NCBI GenBank assembly: GCA_022457155.1
Contig: JAJGOT010000508.1
Span: 415,501-479,500 of the forward strand
DNA: 64,000 nt
Direction of reading: 5' to 3'
Source of the DNA: Cladopsammia gracilis
Lineage: Eukaryota; Cnidaria; Anthozoa; Scleractinia; Dendrophylliidae
Positions within the stretch are counted from its first letter, which is position 1; every line of letters starts with the position of its first letter. The position numbers and the translations under genes are program-made. Below, piece by piece: positions 39,863 to 53,034 of the stretch. The notes beneath the pieces were generated by a model that had not been told where the DNA came from, did no database searches, and saw nothing but the letters and a program-made list of their open reading frames with translations.

Positions 39863-40640
39863 AACAATTATTGAATGAGGTTGAGCATGATAGCGATAAT
39901 TATCAGGGCCAAAGTTTGTGTTATCTGCCGAAGCCGAAGGCTGAGGCGGATAACACAAACTGAGGCCTTGATAATTATCGCTATCATGCGAAAACCGAAT
40001 CCAATAATTCTTTTATTATGCATATTCCTGAGCTGCACTTGTCAAGACAAGAGCGCGCACAAAAAAGTGATCAATGCACAGCAGTCAACTTGTAAGTAAA
40101 CAACTTACGTCACTTCTGCATGCATAAAACTATTGTCTGTAGGTATGACGTCACTTCTGCATGCATAAAACTATTGTTTGTAGGTATGACGTAACAGAAA
40201 CAGCAAGTAATAATTAGCTGCGTGCTTATAGCAAATCAAAATCGAGCTAGTGACATCAATGTATAATAATAACAATTATTGGATGAGGTTGAGCATGATA
40301 GCGATAATTATCAAGGCCAAAGTTTGTGTTATCTGCCGAAGCCGAAGGCTGAGGCGGAAAACATAAACTGAGACCTTGATAATTATTGCTATCATGCGAA
40401 AACCGAAAGCAATAATTGTTTTATTGTGCATATTCCTGAGCTGCACTTGTAAAGACAAGAGCGCGCACAAAAAAGTGATCAATGCACAGCAGACAAACCA
40501 TTGTCTGTAGGTATGACGTCACTTCTACATATATAAAATTCATTGTCTGTAGGTATGACGTAACAGAAACAAAAAGCAATAATTAGCTGCGTGCTTATAG
40601 CCAATCAAAATCGAGCTAGTGACACCAATGTATAATAATA
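39863..40640. mobile_element. Two tandem ~390-bp copies with a foldback core
   Basis: Each copy has a near-perfect ~105-bp inverted repeat (39,883-39,990 and 40,291-40,398) starting GAGCATGATAGCGATAATTA and ending with its complement. A shared tail follows with TATGACGTCACTTCT. Probably a foldback transposon that was tandemly duplicated. Confidence 0.75.
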
Positions 40641-42961
40641 AGGTATGTTTGTATCTTAACACTTTCACTTCCAGAGTCAATTATGAAGACATGTAGTGTA
40701 GTCTAACTTTTGAGTTTGTTGATGAAAACCTATGGTCGGACCACTCAAATGAAACCTCTTAGGCAGTACTTTTGCATGGTGTCATTTCTTTTTCAATATT
40801 TTACAATATTTTTCTCTCTGGCTCGGGAGACTTGGGCAACCACTTCCCACGTTTTCCACGTTAAATAAAGTTACTATTACTATTCACTCACAGGGTCAAT
40901 TATGAAGACATGTAATGTGGTTCTAACTGAGGTCGAAATCCTATGGTATCACCATTCAAATTTGTTTTAAAATAATTTACAAAATGACATTTTACGATTT
41001 TTCTTGAAATTTTAATTTTGGCACTTTTGGAAGTTAATGGTTGAAAAGCCAACGCATGGAAAACGATGACCAGTAGTGGTAGTCGGTACTGTAGGTAACG
41101 CACTGTAATATGAGAGATGCATTCAGTTCTGTGGTTAGTTTAGAAATGGTGCTTAGCAATATGCTCATGTGGAGAGCACATCACTTTTCCGTGCAACTAT
41201 TTGTTGTGTTTACCCTTGTACTGCAAATATAGGTTGAAGTAATGCAGAGATTAAGTCCATGATACATACACCTCCTTTAATTAAAACGTCTCGGATCTAC
41301 AGAGTAGCTGAAAGAGCTAATATCTTCGACAACAAACAAAAAACTGAAATAAAAGTATCGCGCTTGCACTCGTGTCGATCCACGCGAGGTAAACAAACAC
41401 ACGATCGATTTCGCTTTTAAATTCCTCCCCAACTTCCACCACTACCTGAAGACATCGAATTTTTTGAAGGTACGACTAACAAATCGCAGAAATAATTTAA
41501 CAAAAATCTAGCCAAGTAAATACTCTAACTAATTTGTAAACTTGAGATCTATCCTTACACGCAATACGACGGGATGGAACGGATTGCAGCGAATTCGACA
41601 GTAATGGCCGCCAAACAAGTTGTTAGTACCCAGTACTCACCCGCCATCCTCGCGACATAGCCCCTTTAATAAGAATTTTATTATTATGTGTTCCTTAGAA
41701 ATTCATCGAGAGCTCAGCACGGTTGTGAAAAATTAATGACAGGTTTTTAATGATACGACAACTATTCGTTTAGATTTATGTCAGGTATTACCTTTTGCGA
41801 CATCATTTCAATTTACGGCACGCTTTGATATCTGAATTCAGTGTTGCTTTTAGTAATCAAACGCTTCCATTTGTCCGTCTATTTAAATAATAACTGATAA
41901 TAGAAAGAGTATAAATATTACTTGGGCGCGAGTCTTATTTTTTTTTTTTAAAAAATTTAAATCAGCCAATTTGACGAGGTACGAAGCGTCTCTTTTGATT
42001 TAGACAATTGGAAACTGCCAAAACGTACCTAAATGCAAAGATCAGAATACAATTCTATTTCAAAAGGCTGGTTTTTTTTTTACTTCAAACGATGGATTTA
42101 TGCAAACTTGATGATTTTATTTTAATGATCACAGAATAGTAGAGACAAAATTACATATTAGTCAAATGAATTTGGGTTGTGTGAAATATATAAACAAAAT
42201 CTTAAGAAATGCTGATTATTATTTTTGTTAAACAATATTTTCCACTTCTAACTTGATAAGGTTTAATTTTAGTTAAGAGCTTGAGCTTTCATGTGCCCGC
42301 ATAGGTTTGTTTAGAAACAAGACATGTGTTTCGTAAGTCAAAATTAGACCTGACAACTTGATCCAAAATATTAAAGAACGATTTTAAAGTGGATTTTAGT
42401 GTTGTAACGAAACATTTATGGATGGCTCAAACAAATATTTTAACTGGAAAATACAACAATGAAAAACTGTTGTAAGTTTTCACGGGTGGAGAGATCGAAA
42501 AGGTAACTGAACAAGAATTTATTCTAATCCCGCGACGTTTTAAAGACATCTGTGAAACATTATGGCTTCATGAACAGGACTTCTGAAGACTTGTCTTGCC
42601 CGTCATTTTCTTATCAGAAAAATATTCGAAGTGCACGTGGTTTCCACACAAAAAAAACTAGAGCTCTTTTTTAGGCACAAAGTGACACGGTATTGGCTTG
42701 GACCACAAGTGCGTCAAACGAATATTTTTAAACTCGAGGCGACGAAAAACAGCTGTTCATTTTTAAGCGAGGAGAAACAGTTGATGATTTAGAATTCATT
42801 CCACATTGGAAAAAATTTTGTGAAAATGACGACTTGATCATCCGCGTTTTTCAAAGAACTTTTCACAGGACACCCATATAAAACAAAAAGGAGTTTTATC
42901 CAGCCTCACGTACAAACTTGAAACATTTCCTTCGCGCAGACCGACTTTTAAGATCATAATT
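40641..42961. other. Intergenic; GPCR flank modules
   Basis: 40,655-40,780 is a CTTTCACT block; 40,815-40,875 is a CTCTGGCTCGGGAGA tail module also found at 48,450 and 56,450. 41,080-41,290 matches 47,800 and 55,795. 41,680-42,961 is the GPCR upstream flank matching 51,780-53,034. No gene. Confidence 0.5.
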
Positions 42962-44740
42962 ATGAACGGAACTGAAGAATTGTTTGCGTCGTTCGCCGCT
43001 GTTTGTGTCACAAACGCGTTATTGTCTTATATCGCTATTACGTTGAACGTTATAACAATCCACGCAATAAGAAAAACTCGGTCGTTACCGAAGACTTTGA
43101 AAATATTGCTCCTGAGTCTGGCTATTTCTGATCTCGGAGTTGGTTTACTGGTACAACCTTTGTTTATTGCACTTTGTGTCATGGAATCGAAGCAAAGCAC
43201 TGATAACAACCCAGCTTACAATACCACATACACCGTTTTTCTCGAGCCGGCAAATATATTTTCATACGCTTCGTTCTTTGGTGTCATGGCTCTGAGTGCA
43301 GACAGATTCTTGGCCATCCATCTATATCTAAGGTACAAGGAACTTGTCACTCACAAGCGTGTTGTTGCTTTTGTCATCTCAGTTTGGGTGTTCAGTGCAT
43401 TTATTTCGTTGATTAGGTTGTGGATCCTTGTGAATATTAGCGATAAGCTTCATAATTTTTTTCATTATTCAAGGTGCTTGTATCATAGCTGCAACATTCT
43501 TTACCGTCAAGATTTATTTGGCCGCACGAGGCCACGTAAACCAAGTTCAAGATTTGCAAGTACAACAAGTATCTCAGAATGGTGAGATGGCGAACGTTTC
43601 AAGGGTGAGAAAATTTGCTATTACATAGAGGTTACTTCACGGTTGGTGAGCGCGTACGATTTTTATTCACGAGTTGGGAAGAATCACAAACGAACGAGCG
43701 AGGCTTTGCGAGCGAGTGAGTTTGTGATTCTTTCCAACGAGTGAATAAAAATCGTACAAGCAAACGAACCGTGAAGTAATTTGTTTATTATATGCATACT
43801 GAGATTTACACAACAGAAAAACAAGACGAAACGATTAAATTATCAACAATTCATTAGAAGAGTTCTTGGTTTATTGTCAGACTCAACTTTCAAGTGGAAA
43901 AATTCACCGAATTCACACATCTAACAAAAATAACCACGACAATAATTTTTTCCAAAACTATAACGAGACTATACATAATAAGACACTTTACGACAAAAAC
44001 AAAGCAGTTTGCGTACCTGTGTTTTGAAGTTTTTGCCGCTTTGATAACAACAACAAATGGCGAGAGTTCAAACTTGCTTGCACGTTTGGCGATTTAATTG
44101 CTTTTTTTATAGCTTCTTTTAGCCTTATTCTTTCTCCCGTTAAACGTATATTTTCCCTTTCAGCAAAATCTGTTAAAGTCCTTTTCTTTAGGTCCGCAGA
44201 AATCCTCATTTTGCATTGAAGTGATGGAACTTTAAACCCGTTTGTCGCCATGAATGAATTTCTTCGAGGCCTTCAAGGAGGGCGAAGGCACACTGAATGG
44301 CGGGAATTCCCGCGTACGATTTTTGTCACTAGTGCAAAATGTCGTATCGCGATTCTGATTGGTCATACGATATTTTTCACTAGTGAGGAAAATCGTATGA
44401 CCAATAGGATGGCTTGTCATACGTGAAGGGACGATTTTTATCTCATAGTTTTCTGGTGTGTAAATCTCAGTATGTATATAATAAAGCAATTTACGTATGT
44501 CTCGTTTTGTTGGTTTGTTATTTGCCAAACATTTGCCGGCTTTTTTATGTTAGCACCGTAACGTCAGGATCAGTTACCGATACTGTAAAAGTTATATCAC
44601 GTTATACTCTGACGCTGGTGTTTCTCAATTCATCTCTCAATCCGCTGATTTATTGCTGGAAGACGAGATACATTCGTAACACTGTTATAAACATACTGCG
44701 GAGTGTATATGCTTCCATCTTTCAACTGAGGCAAGATTAA
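42962..44740 (+). pseudogene. Rhodopsin-family GPCR, frameshifted and split by an insertion
   Basis: The first part (from MNGTEELF at 42,962) matches the intact paralogues through TM4, then shifts frame near 43,435-43,465 (T7 run). The rest continues in another frame to 43,625. An 860-bp insertion (43,626-44,485) separates it from the TM6-TM7 part, which resumes at GCAATTTACG and ends at 44,740 (CYLP, LNPLIYCW). Paralogues show the uninterrupted junction ATTACAGCAATTTA, which fixes the insertion point. Confidence 0.9.
43626..44485. mobile_element. 860-bp insertion: transposon with 38-bp TIRs plus adjoining foldback
   Basis: 43,784-43,825 and 44,448-44,485 are inverted repeats that start TTTATTATAT and contain ACTGAGATTTACACA. 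Left of it, 43,630-43,783 is a separate ~150-bp palindrome (GTTACTTCACGGTT... to its complement). An 87-residue minus-strand frame (44,251-43,988) is Lys/Arg-rich and unidentified. No transposase domain seen. Confidence 0.75.
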
Positions 44741-46065
44741 AACTAACAGCTTTACTTAAGAATAGCTTTTTAGCTAAAGTGATATCGGACTGGAACTCTT
44801 TACCAGGCAGCATTATTGATTAGCCCGCTATGTACATCTTTAAGGCAAGCCTTGCTTATACTTTTCATGAGAACAGTTATTTTTCGTTTTCTTTCTTATT
44901 TTACACTTTGAGCTATTTGTAGTGTTGGGCGCATGCCTTTGCAAATTATCACTTTAGGTTTAGATTTAGACTTAGATTTTATCGGTGATTTCTCCATCCG
45001 CTGAAGAGGCACATTGTACATACAGTGTCCAAATAAGAGCGGAAGAGATTCAAATACGTGAACGCTGTCAAAACATTTCTAGTCTTAATTTCCTGGTTTA
45101 TGCACATTGTACAATTGTTTCTTTATTGGTCCTTCAGAAACCATAACCCTCTTCACAAGGCCCGGCATCTTAACTGACCTACACCAGCACCTATTCCAAG
45201 TCATTGGTTGGGATTGGCTGGTTTAAATGTCAGCTCAGATTAACTTTTCGATAAGTTTGTGAAGCGAACTCCGATTCATGTTAGAAACAAGTGAACACAC
45301 CCTGTAATCGACATTCTTTGTTCAATTTCACGTTGAATTGTCCACTGGACACTGGTACTCCTTCTATTATCTGTTCAAATTAATCAATAGAACCTTCTCC
45401 TTCACTTGCTTCTGAATGTACACCTGTGGAATAGCATGTAAATTTGTTTGGCTTGTCAGATCGAATTTAGTTAAGAAAACCTCTTTTCTTAATTGACGGT
45501 GTTAACAATGCAGAACATAGAATTTCTAGTATGAATTCGATAAGCTTTTCACTTCAACTAAAAAGGATGAACATTAACGCACCGTTAAAGTTAATGATCT
45601 CTTTCAACGTTCATTAGAATTATATTTGACTAACATCAATTAGGACATACTCTATGAGAACCTGAGTTTTAAAAGTGGACACCCTGTATTGAGGCGAACA
45701 TAAAACGTCCCCGAGGGTGTCCTCTTAATACAGGTTTGACTGTAGATACTTTTTCGAGTTAATATATATAGCAGGTCTCTTTTAGTCGTGATTAGTGGCT
45801 GTTATTTATTCATTTCAAATGATAAGTATTGTAATTATGATAGATATTATTGCCATTATTATTATATCATTATTGTAACATGTATTATCATATATTTCTT
45901 GGTACTATTATAGTCATTGTAAACTCACTTGTCTGATGTGAAGTCCTATTAAGTAACTACGCCCTCGAGTACGCTACGAGAGGAATATATCACATATCCC
46001 CAAGGGACAGGTTAGTAACATGTAGCTCTTTAAAACAAAGAAATTGTGAGAACGTGTAGAATTTA
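44741..46065. other. Intergenic; no gene seen
   Basis: 44,920-45,110 is a diverged copy of the GPCR downstream block. Nothing else is recognisable. Confidence 0.4.
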
Positions 46066-46248
46066 TTCTAAGAATTCGCACCTATATAGGGAGGGGGTGC
46101 GTACGTGATATGCGCGCATAGTCAACCTAGTCCGCGCATTTAAAAACATTGCACCCCATGGAAACTTCTCATGGAGCATACCTCCCTTCCTGGGGTAACT
46201 GGCGCGCATATTACGTTCGCCACCCTTACAAGGTGCGAATTCTTAGAA
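46066..46248. mobile_element. 183-bp MITE with TA target duplication
   Basis: Imperfect ~50-bp inverted ends begin TTCTAAGAATTCGCACCT. The dinucleotide TA flanks both sides (46,064-46,065 and 46,249-46,250). Confidence 0.7.
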
Positions 46249-47565
46249 TACATTCCACACGTGCTCATTTCGTATTCATAAACAAAATTCTGAAAACTGC
46301 TTATTCGTCTGAGTTCAGATGCGGAGTAGCAAGCAATGGGACGGCTTCTCCCAAAAATTCGGGTTCGTGGATTGTTCTGTCAAAGAGCATCAAGTATTTG
46401 AAATTTCAAAACAATTTTAGGGTTAAATTTTCATGGCCTTAATACTTCCGCACTTCTGCTCCTTTTGCTGAAACTTGGTAACGATATGTATTAATTAATG
46501 TAAGCTGATTCCTGAAATGTAACACAAATCAACGGCAAAATTTTTCACTGGGTGCGATTTTGTTCAAAAAGTGTGGTTCACTTAACCTCGATTATCACTT
46601 AAAATATTTTTCCCAGTTAAATCGAATTCTATCATATTATTGCTTAATGATTTCTCAAAGTTTTATAGGCATCGCTTTGGGGCCGAAAAACTTATGACCC
46701 AAAGTTTGTCACAGACAAGTGCATCCGAAATAACAACAGAGGCACCGGACCTTTGCTGAAACTCTGAAATAAATTAAACCTTTTTATTTCATTGATTCTT
46801 AACTCTGTGTTTAACGCTTGCATTTGTAGATTAAATAAAAGGAAGTTCTTAAATATTACTTGGGCCCCAGACTTCAGCCAATTTGACGGGGTACGAGACA
46901 TCTGTTTTAAACAATTGCAAACAGGAAAGATGTACCTAAATGCAAAGATCAGAATACAATTATGCTTCAGTAGTGAATACTGTAATGAATAGTGAATAGT
47001 TTATTTTGATAAATACATCTGCAGCCCGAAGGTTGAACTAAGGATGTTATCTACTTCAAGCGATGAAATTTCAGTATAGCAAGGGCCATATTGCTAATAA
47101 GTTGAATGAATTTGGATTAACTGAAATATTGATTAAAACCATTCTAAATTTAAGTGGCCGTCATTATTTCCGTTAAACAATATTTCCCACTTCTAACTGG
47201 ATGAGGTTTCATTCTAATTTGGAACCGGCCATTCATTTTCGTGAAAAGTTTTGTTACGAAACAAGACATCTGTTTTGTAAGTCAAAATGAGACACGACAA
47301 CATGATTCAAAATATCAGAGAACGATTCTGAAGTGGATTTTGGTGTTGAAACGAGAGAGAAAAACGGGAGCATAAAAAAGGTAACTGAACAAGAATTTAT
47401 TCTTCATAAATCCCGCGATGTTTCAAAGACATCTGTGAAACATTATGGCTTGATGAATAGCACTTCAAAGGCCTTGTCATGCCTGTCATCTTCTTATCAG
47501 ACTATAAATATACAGTATTCAAATCGCTTTACGCTTTCACAAAAAAACAAGATTTCTTTTTATGA
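46249..47565. other. Relic of a GPCR upstream flank without its gene
   Basis: 46,790-47,560 matches GPCR upstream flanks (e.g. AAGGAAGTTCTTAAATATTAC, then TTTTGTAAGTCAAAATGAGA) but ends at an ACAAAAAAACAAGA stretch that in paralogues lies ~290 bp before the ATG. It then passes straight into the 90-bp satellite, so the gene was deleted. Confidence 0.6.
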
Positions 47566-47757
47566 CTAACTAAGAGATATAATAAAGGACTCTTATCCCA
47601 CCAATTTACTGGCTGCTTTCTCCTTTCCGAAAATTGACCAATCACAGCGCGCGTACTAACTAAGAGATATAATAAAGGAATCTTACCCCCCGAATTTACT
47701 GACTGCTTTCTCCTTTCCGAAAATTGACCAATCACAGCGCGCGTACTAACTAAGAGA
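47566..47757. repeat. 90-bp satellite, ~2 copies
   Basis: Same unit as 38,450-39,361. It lies directly after a GPCR upstream relic. Confidence 0.9.
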
Positions 47758-47769
47758 TAAAGAAAGCAA

Positions 47770-48678
47770 ACCACCTTTCTAGAGTGAGTCGCTTGTAGTT
47801 GTCGGTACTGTAGGTAACACACTTTGATATGAGAGATGCATTATGTTCCCTGGTTAGTTTGGAAATGGTGCTCAGCAATGTGTTCATGTGGAGAACACAT
47901 CGCTGCTTCCGTGTAACTATTTGTTGTGTTTACCATTGTACTAAAAATATAGGTTGAAGTAAAGCAAGATTGAGTAAGTTCATGATACATACATCACCTT
48001 TAATTAAAACGTCTTGGATATACAGAGTAGCTAAAAGAGAACGAACAAAAAACTCAAATAAAAGTAATCTTTGATGCTATAAGAAAATCTAATACAAGCG
48101 TTTCGATCCTCGTTAATTATTTAACTACACTGACATAATTTCGATCACTAATTAAGGGCGCCAAATTTACCACCTGTCAGTGTGGCAAATGCGTCTAAGA
48201 CCTGGACTTCCTAATCTACATGTATTCGCTAATTTTAGCTTTTTATTATTAACACAATACATTCAACATTCACTTTTTTTATAACTTTTTAATATAGCTA
48301 TAGACGTATTTTTTAAACATTAGCCTTACTTTTTTGTATAGTATATTGAAGTACTAGTTAGATTAGTTATTTGTTTTGTTTTGTCTTATAACTTAAATTG
48401 CATTTTAACTTAATTGTAATTTTGTTGAGCGTTTTTTACATTAGTCTCTGGCTCGGGAGATTGGGTGACCACTCCCTACGTTATCGACCTTAAATAAATT
48501 CTTACTAATTATTATTATTTAGTAACACTTTTATGATATTTTATGGATTGTAATTATGAATATTTTTAGCATTCTAGTAGATTAATAATTGTAAACGTGA
48601 AATTATTTGAGAATTTTTTTTAATTAATTGTAAACGTAAGATTGTTTGAGAATTTTTTAATAAGGATTATTGTGATTA

Positions 48679-48724
<46 letters not shown>

Positions 48725-49640
48725 GTTGAGCGTTTTTTACATGAGCCTCTGGCTCGGGAGATTGGGTGACCACTCCCCGCGTTATCGACTTTAAATAAAT
48801 TATTTCTTACTTACTTACAATTACAATTGAATACGTCTGCCAATTTCAATTCGCCAGTCGGTAGCGGTGTTTAAGTAATGATCCGCATAAGAATGATAGT
48901 GCTGAACGGCAATGCACGATGGAATGTCAACTTTTTTCATTGTTACAACTAGTGATCTCATTGGCCAAGACTCAACAACTGCTAAAAAGTTAAGGTTCAA
49001 GGTGCATTTTGTCTAATTTTTTAAGGTTTCAAGTAATTCGAGACCAAATCGCACAACATGCAAGTTTTAAAAGACAATGTATTTGGGGAACTTCATCAAA
49101 GAAGCAAAATTATTAGGTATTGTCTTTTGCTATTCTGATTGGTTAAGCACGAACATTTCCAAAAATTTATTTGACGCAAATGGATTTTCGTTATTTTTAT
49201 AATGAAATATAATTATGATATGAACCATCAGATCTTCCCCTATTCTTGAAATCAAAGATATTCTATGTGCGAAAGAGCCAATGCCGCAGAACAATGAAGT
49301 TTACTATAGTTCTTATGTGGAGCATTACTTAACAATCGAGTTCTTGCTGTATAATTTAACACCAGTTCAAGTGCAATATTGGTGATCAACGATTTCACGT
49401 TAAAAACACTAGTTTCTAGTCTAGTTTGTAGTCGTCAGGTATTTGTACTGTCTTGATAGCGTCAATAAATAAAGTTTTCAGCGGATTTGAAATTTGTGTC
49501 TAAATTCGTCTGTCAAGGGTTGCAGTATAGTGGTCACCAACAATACACGGATCAAAACTAACCAATCACTGACAGCAACAGCCAATGACATCATACCTTA
49601 TCTGACCTATGACAGCAACAGCCAGAGATATTAATATCAT
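47770..49640. repeat. Segmental duplication, copy 1
   Basis: Near-identical to 55,767-57,450 over most of its length, including an (ATT)n tract (48,681-48,723) flanked by two CTCTGGCTCGG tail modules. No gene. The phrase GTTTTCAGCGGATT and the CAATCACTGACAGCAACAGC segment are shared. Confidence 0.8.
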
Positions 49641-50395
49641 CTACTGCTGGGGCGTTCCTAGGCTTTTTCTGATTGTAAGCCTTGATGGTTGTGAGTGTCA
49701 TTGTTAGTCAGGGACTTGAGCGCCGTAGGCGCAAACATGATTAACGAAGACAAGAACGTTTAGAAGGGTCCGGGGGCATGCCCCCGTCCCCTGGGAAAGT
49801 TTTGAAATTGGACTCTCTGAATCGCCATTTCATGCGTTACCTGGACTGGAAGTGGTTAACCGGGAAGGTCTTATAACGCATATAAAATACTAACAAAATA
49901 TTACATATTTGAATTGGCAATTATTATTATCATCAGTCTGCAGGTGTCCGTTTTCAGTAGGTTCCAATGGAACATAGTGTTTAGTGAGCATAATGGGGCT
50001 CAACTCTATCTTTGATAAACAAATACAAAACCATCTGATCTCTTTACACTTAAGAAAATAATTATTTCGCGTGAAAGTACCAAACCTTACACGTCAAACG
50101 ATGGAGAGTTACGTCCGGCCTTCGGGCATAGAGGGAGTTGTGATCGAGTAATGCTCTTGTAAATATGCCTTTCAAAAAGTCTACACTAAGTCTACAGTTG
50201 GATCACTGCTTAGTCGAGCAGCCGAGCTTTGTAAATCGCTTAAATGTATACTATAATAATACTGTCTGAACGGCCTGTAAGCCCGTGCTTATTTGTTTAA
50301 CGGCAGGTACGCGCCTGGACTGATTCCTGAGGCTGACTTCTGCTCAGGTAGTTAAACGTTAGTCAATGTAAAAAGGTCGTTCTTTTCAGAACTTA
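49641..50395. other. Intergenic; no gene seen
   Basis: Contains a GGGTCCGGGGGCATGCCCCC palindrome near 49,767-49,790. No supported gene. Confidence 0.35.
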
Positions 50396-50840
50396 GGTAA
50401 TCTTTAATCTTTAATCTTTAATCGTTATTTATACACGGTAAAAATATTCAGGTACAATAAATTCCTATACAATGACTAACATACGAAAACCTTAAAATCC
50501 TAATCTTAACATTAAACATTAACTTACAACAATATGCCACGTAAAAACCTGATTTCCATGAATGCCGTGTTTAAAAATTATAAAAGAGAAGGCGTTTAAA
50601 TTCACTTAACGAACAAGACTCTCTAATGTTACAGGGCAAGCTGTTCCAAACGGTTGCCCCGCTGTAACTTAAACTATTTTTCATGTAGTTAGTTCTTGGA
50701 AAGGGGACAACAAGTTTGTTTACCGAGTTCCTCAAAGAATGGTTTGATTCATTTCGCTTTATAAATTTACATGTGAGATATTCAGGTACCAGACCGTTTA
50801 ATAACATGAGGAATTTTAAATTCAAATTTCCACCAAAGGT
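50396..50840 (-). pseudogene. LINE reverse transcriptase C-terminal fragment with 3' tail
   Basis: The minus-strand frame (50,825-50,571) contains VPFPRTNYMKNSLSYSG and ATVWNSLP, a C-terminal signature of many animal LINEs. The 3' side ends in (AATCTTTA)n-like tail repeats at 50,398-50,425. The rest of the element is absent. Confidence 0.7.
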
Positions 50841-53034
50841 TGCGTTTTACACTGCCGTCAATCATCTTAGCTTACCTCTCAGGAAACAGATCTTCACTTC
50901 AATGAGGTCAAAAGGTCACGTCCGTGCATTATGATTGGTAGATTTCGATCCATTTTGTTTGTTTCTTTTTTACATGGTCCGTTGGCTTTCGTATTAATTA
51001 TGATTGACGGCAGGGAATAACGCAACAGTTGGTGGAAATTTCGATTTCAAATTCCGCATGTTATTGAAAGGCGCAGTAAAGACTTGAAGACCATTAAGGC
51101 GTTCTGAATTTGACGTTGAGAATACAAGTCTTTCCAGTTGAGTTTGTGAAACAAGGAACAAACATCTACGTCATAGTTTGACGAAGTTATTACTCGTGCA
51201 GCACGATTTTGTAATTTTTGAAACTTGTTCGTGAAACTTGTTTTTGAAACTTGTTTTTGAAACTAGTTCGTGTAGTATCATATTGTAATTGTAGTGATGT
51301 ATTAAATAATGTATTGTTTAAAATAAAGTTGTTTAATAAAAAAAAATGACCTTATACAAAATATGCAAAATTTCATTCGCTCGATCAGCTGTAAACATTG
51401 AGCCCGCGATATGTAAAGTTCACCTGCCGTACCTATGTTGACGGCGTTGGTGGGAGGGGAGGGTGGGGAGTTGGTTGCAGTGGGTGGGGAGTCGGCGGAA
51501 CAAAACGCCTAGGACTGGGGAGGGTCCGAAGTTTGTTTCGTATTCACGAGTTGGCTCACAGGAGCCTTTGATTTGGGATGGAAACTCTTCTCAAAACAGA
51601 AATATAGAGTTCTTAGCGCGCGGAGCGCGAGTCAATCAGGGTGAGTGGAAATTACTTCCGCCCTCGCGTGACTCGCGATCCGTGTTCCGCGTTGAGTCAA
51701 TACGGGTTTTAGTGTTGTAAAATATTGCTATCAACATCAAAAACAGAGTTCGAGACATTGCTTCTGGGATTGTAGTTCAATAAGGATTTTATTCTTATTA
51801 TGTGTCTCTTATAAATTCATCGACAGCTCAGCACGGTTGTGAACAATTAATGACAGGTTTTTAATGATACGACAACTATTCGTTTAGATTTATGTCAAGT
51901 ATTACCTTTTGCGGCATCATTTCAATTTACGGCACGCTTTGATATTTTAACTCAGTGTTGCTTTTAGCCATCAAACGCTTTCATTTATCTGTCTATTTAA
52001 ATAATAGGAAGAGTGTAAATGTTACTTGTTAAATCAGCATTTTGACAAGGTACAAGGTATCAGTTTTGTTTTAGACAATTGGAAACAGGCAAGGCGTACC
52101 TAAATACAAAGATCAGAATACAATTCTACCTCAAAAGGGTGATTTTTACTTCAAACGATGGATTTGTGTAAACTTGATGAATTATTTTCATCACAGAATA
52201 GTAGAGACAAAATTGCAAATTAGTCAAATGAATTTGGGTTGTGTGAAGTATACATTAAAAAATTATACTTTAAATGCCAATTATTATTTTTGTTAAACAA
52301 TATTTCCCACTTCTAACTGGATAAGGTTTAATTTTAATTTAGAGCCTGACCTTTCATGTGCAGGCAAAGGCTTGTTAAGAAACAAGACATGTGTTTTGTA
52401 AGTCAAAATGAGACACAACAACTTGATCCAAAATATCAGAGAACGATTTTCAAGAGGATTTTGGTGTTGAAACTAAGCGTTTATGGATGGCCCAAACAAA
52501 CAACCTGGAAAAACAGCAATGAAAAACTGATGTAAGTTTTCCCAGGAGAAAAAAGGTAACTGAACAAAAATTTATTGTAATTCCGCGAGGTTTTAAAGAC
52601 ATCTGGAAACATTATGGCTTAATGAACAGGACTCCTAAAGCCTTGTCTTGCCCGTCATTGTCTTATCAGAAAAATATCTTCGAAGTGGTTTACTGATTTA
52701 CACACAAAAAAACGAGAATTCCTTATTTGCCACAGAGAGTGACACGGTATTGGCTTGGACCATTGGCGGTTCAAACGAATATTTTTAAACTCGAGACAAG
52801 GAAACTGAACATCTGTGCGTTTACAAGCGAAGAGAAACAGTTAATGATTTAGAATTCGTTCCACATTGGAACAAAATTTGTGAAAATGACGGCTTGATCA
52901 TCCGAGTTCTCAAAGAACTTTTCACAGGACACCCAGATAAAACAAAATGGAGTTTTATCCAGCCTCCCGTACAAACTTGAAATATTTCTTGCACAGAGGG
53001 AATTGTTGCGTCTGAGTGTTTAAATATACCAATC
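50841..53034. other. Intergenic and upstream flank of the third GPCR
   Basis: 51,370-51,720 matches 57,880-58,200 and contains a G-quadruplex-type tract at 51,452-51,469. 51,690-53,034 is the GPCR upstream flank. No gene. Confidence 0.5.
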
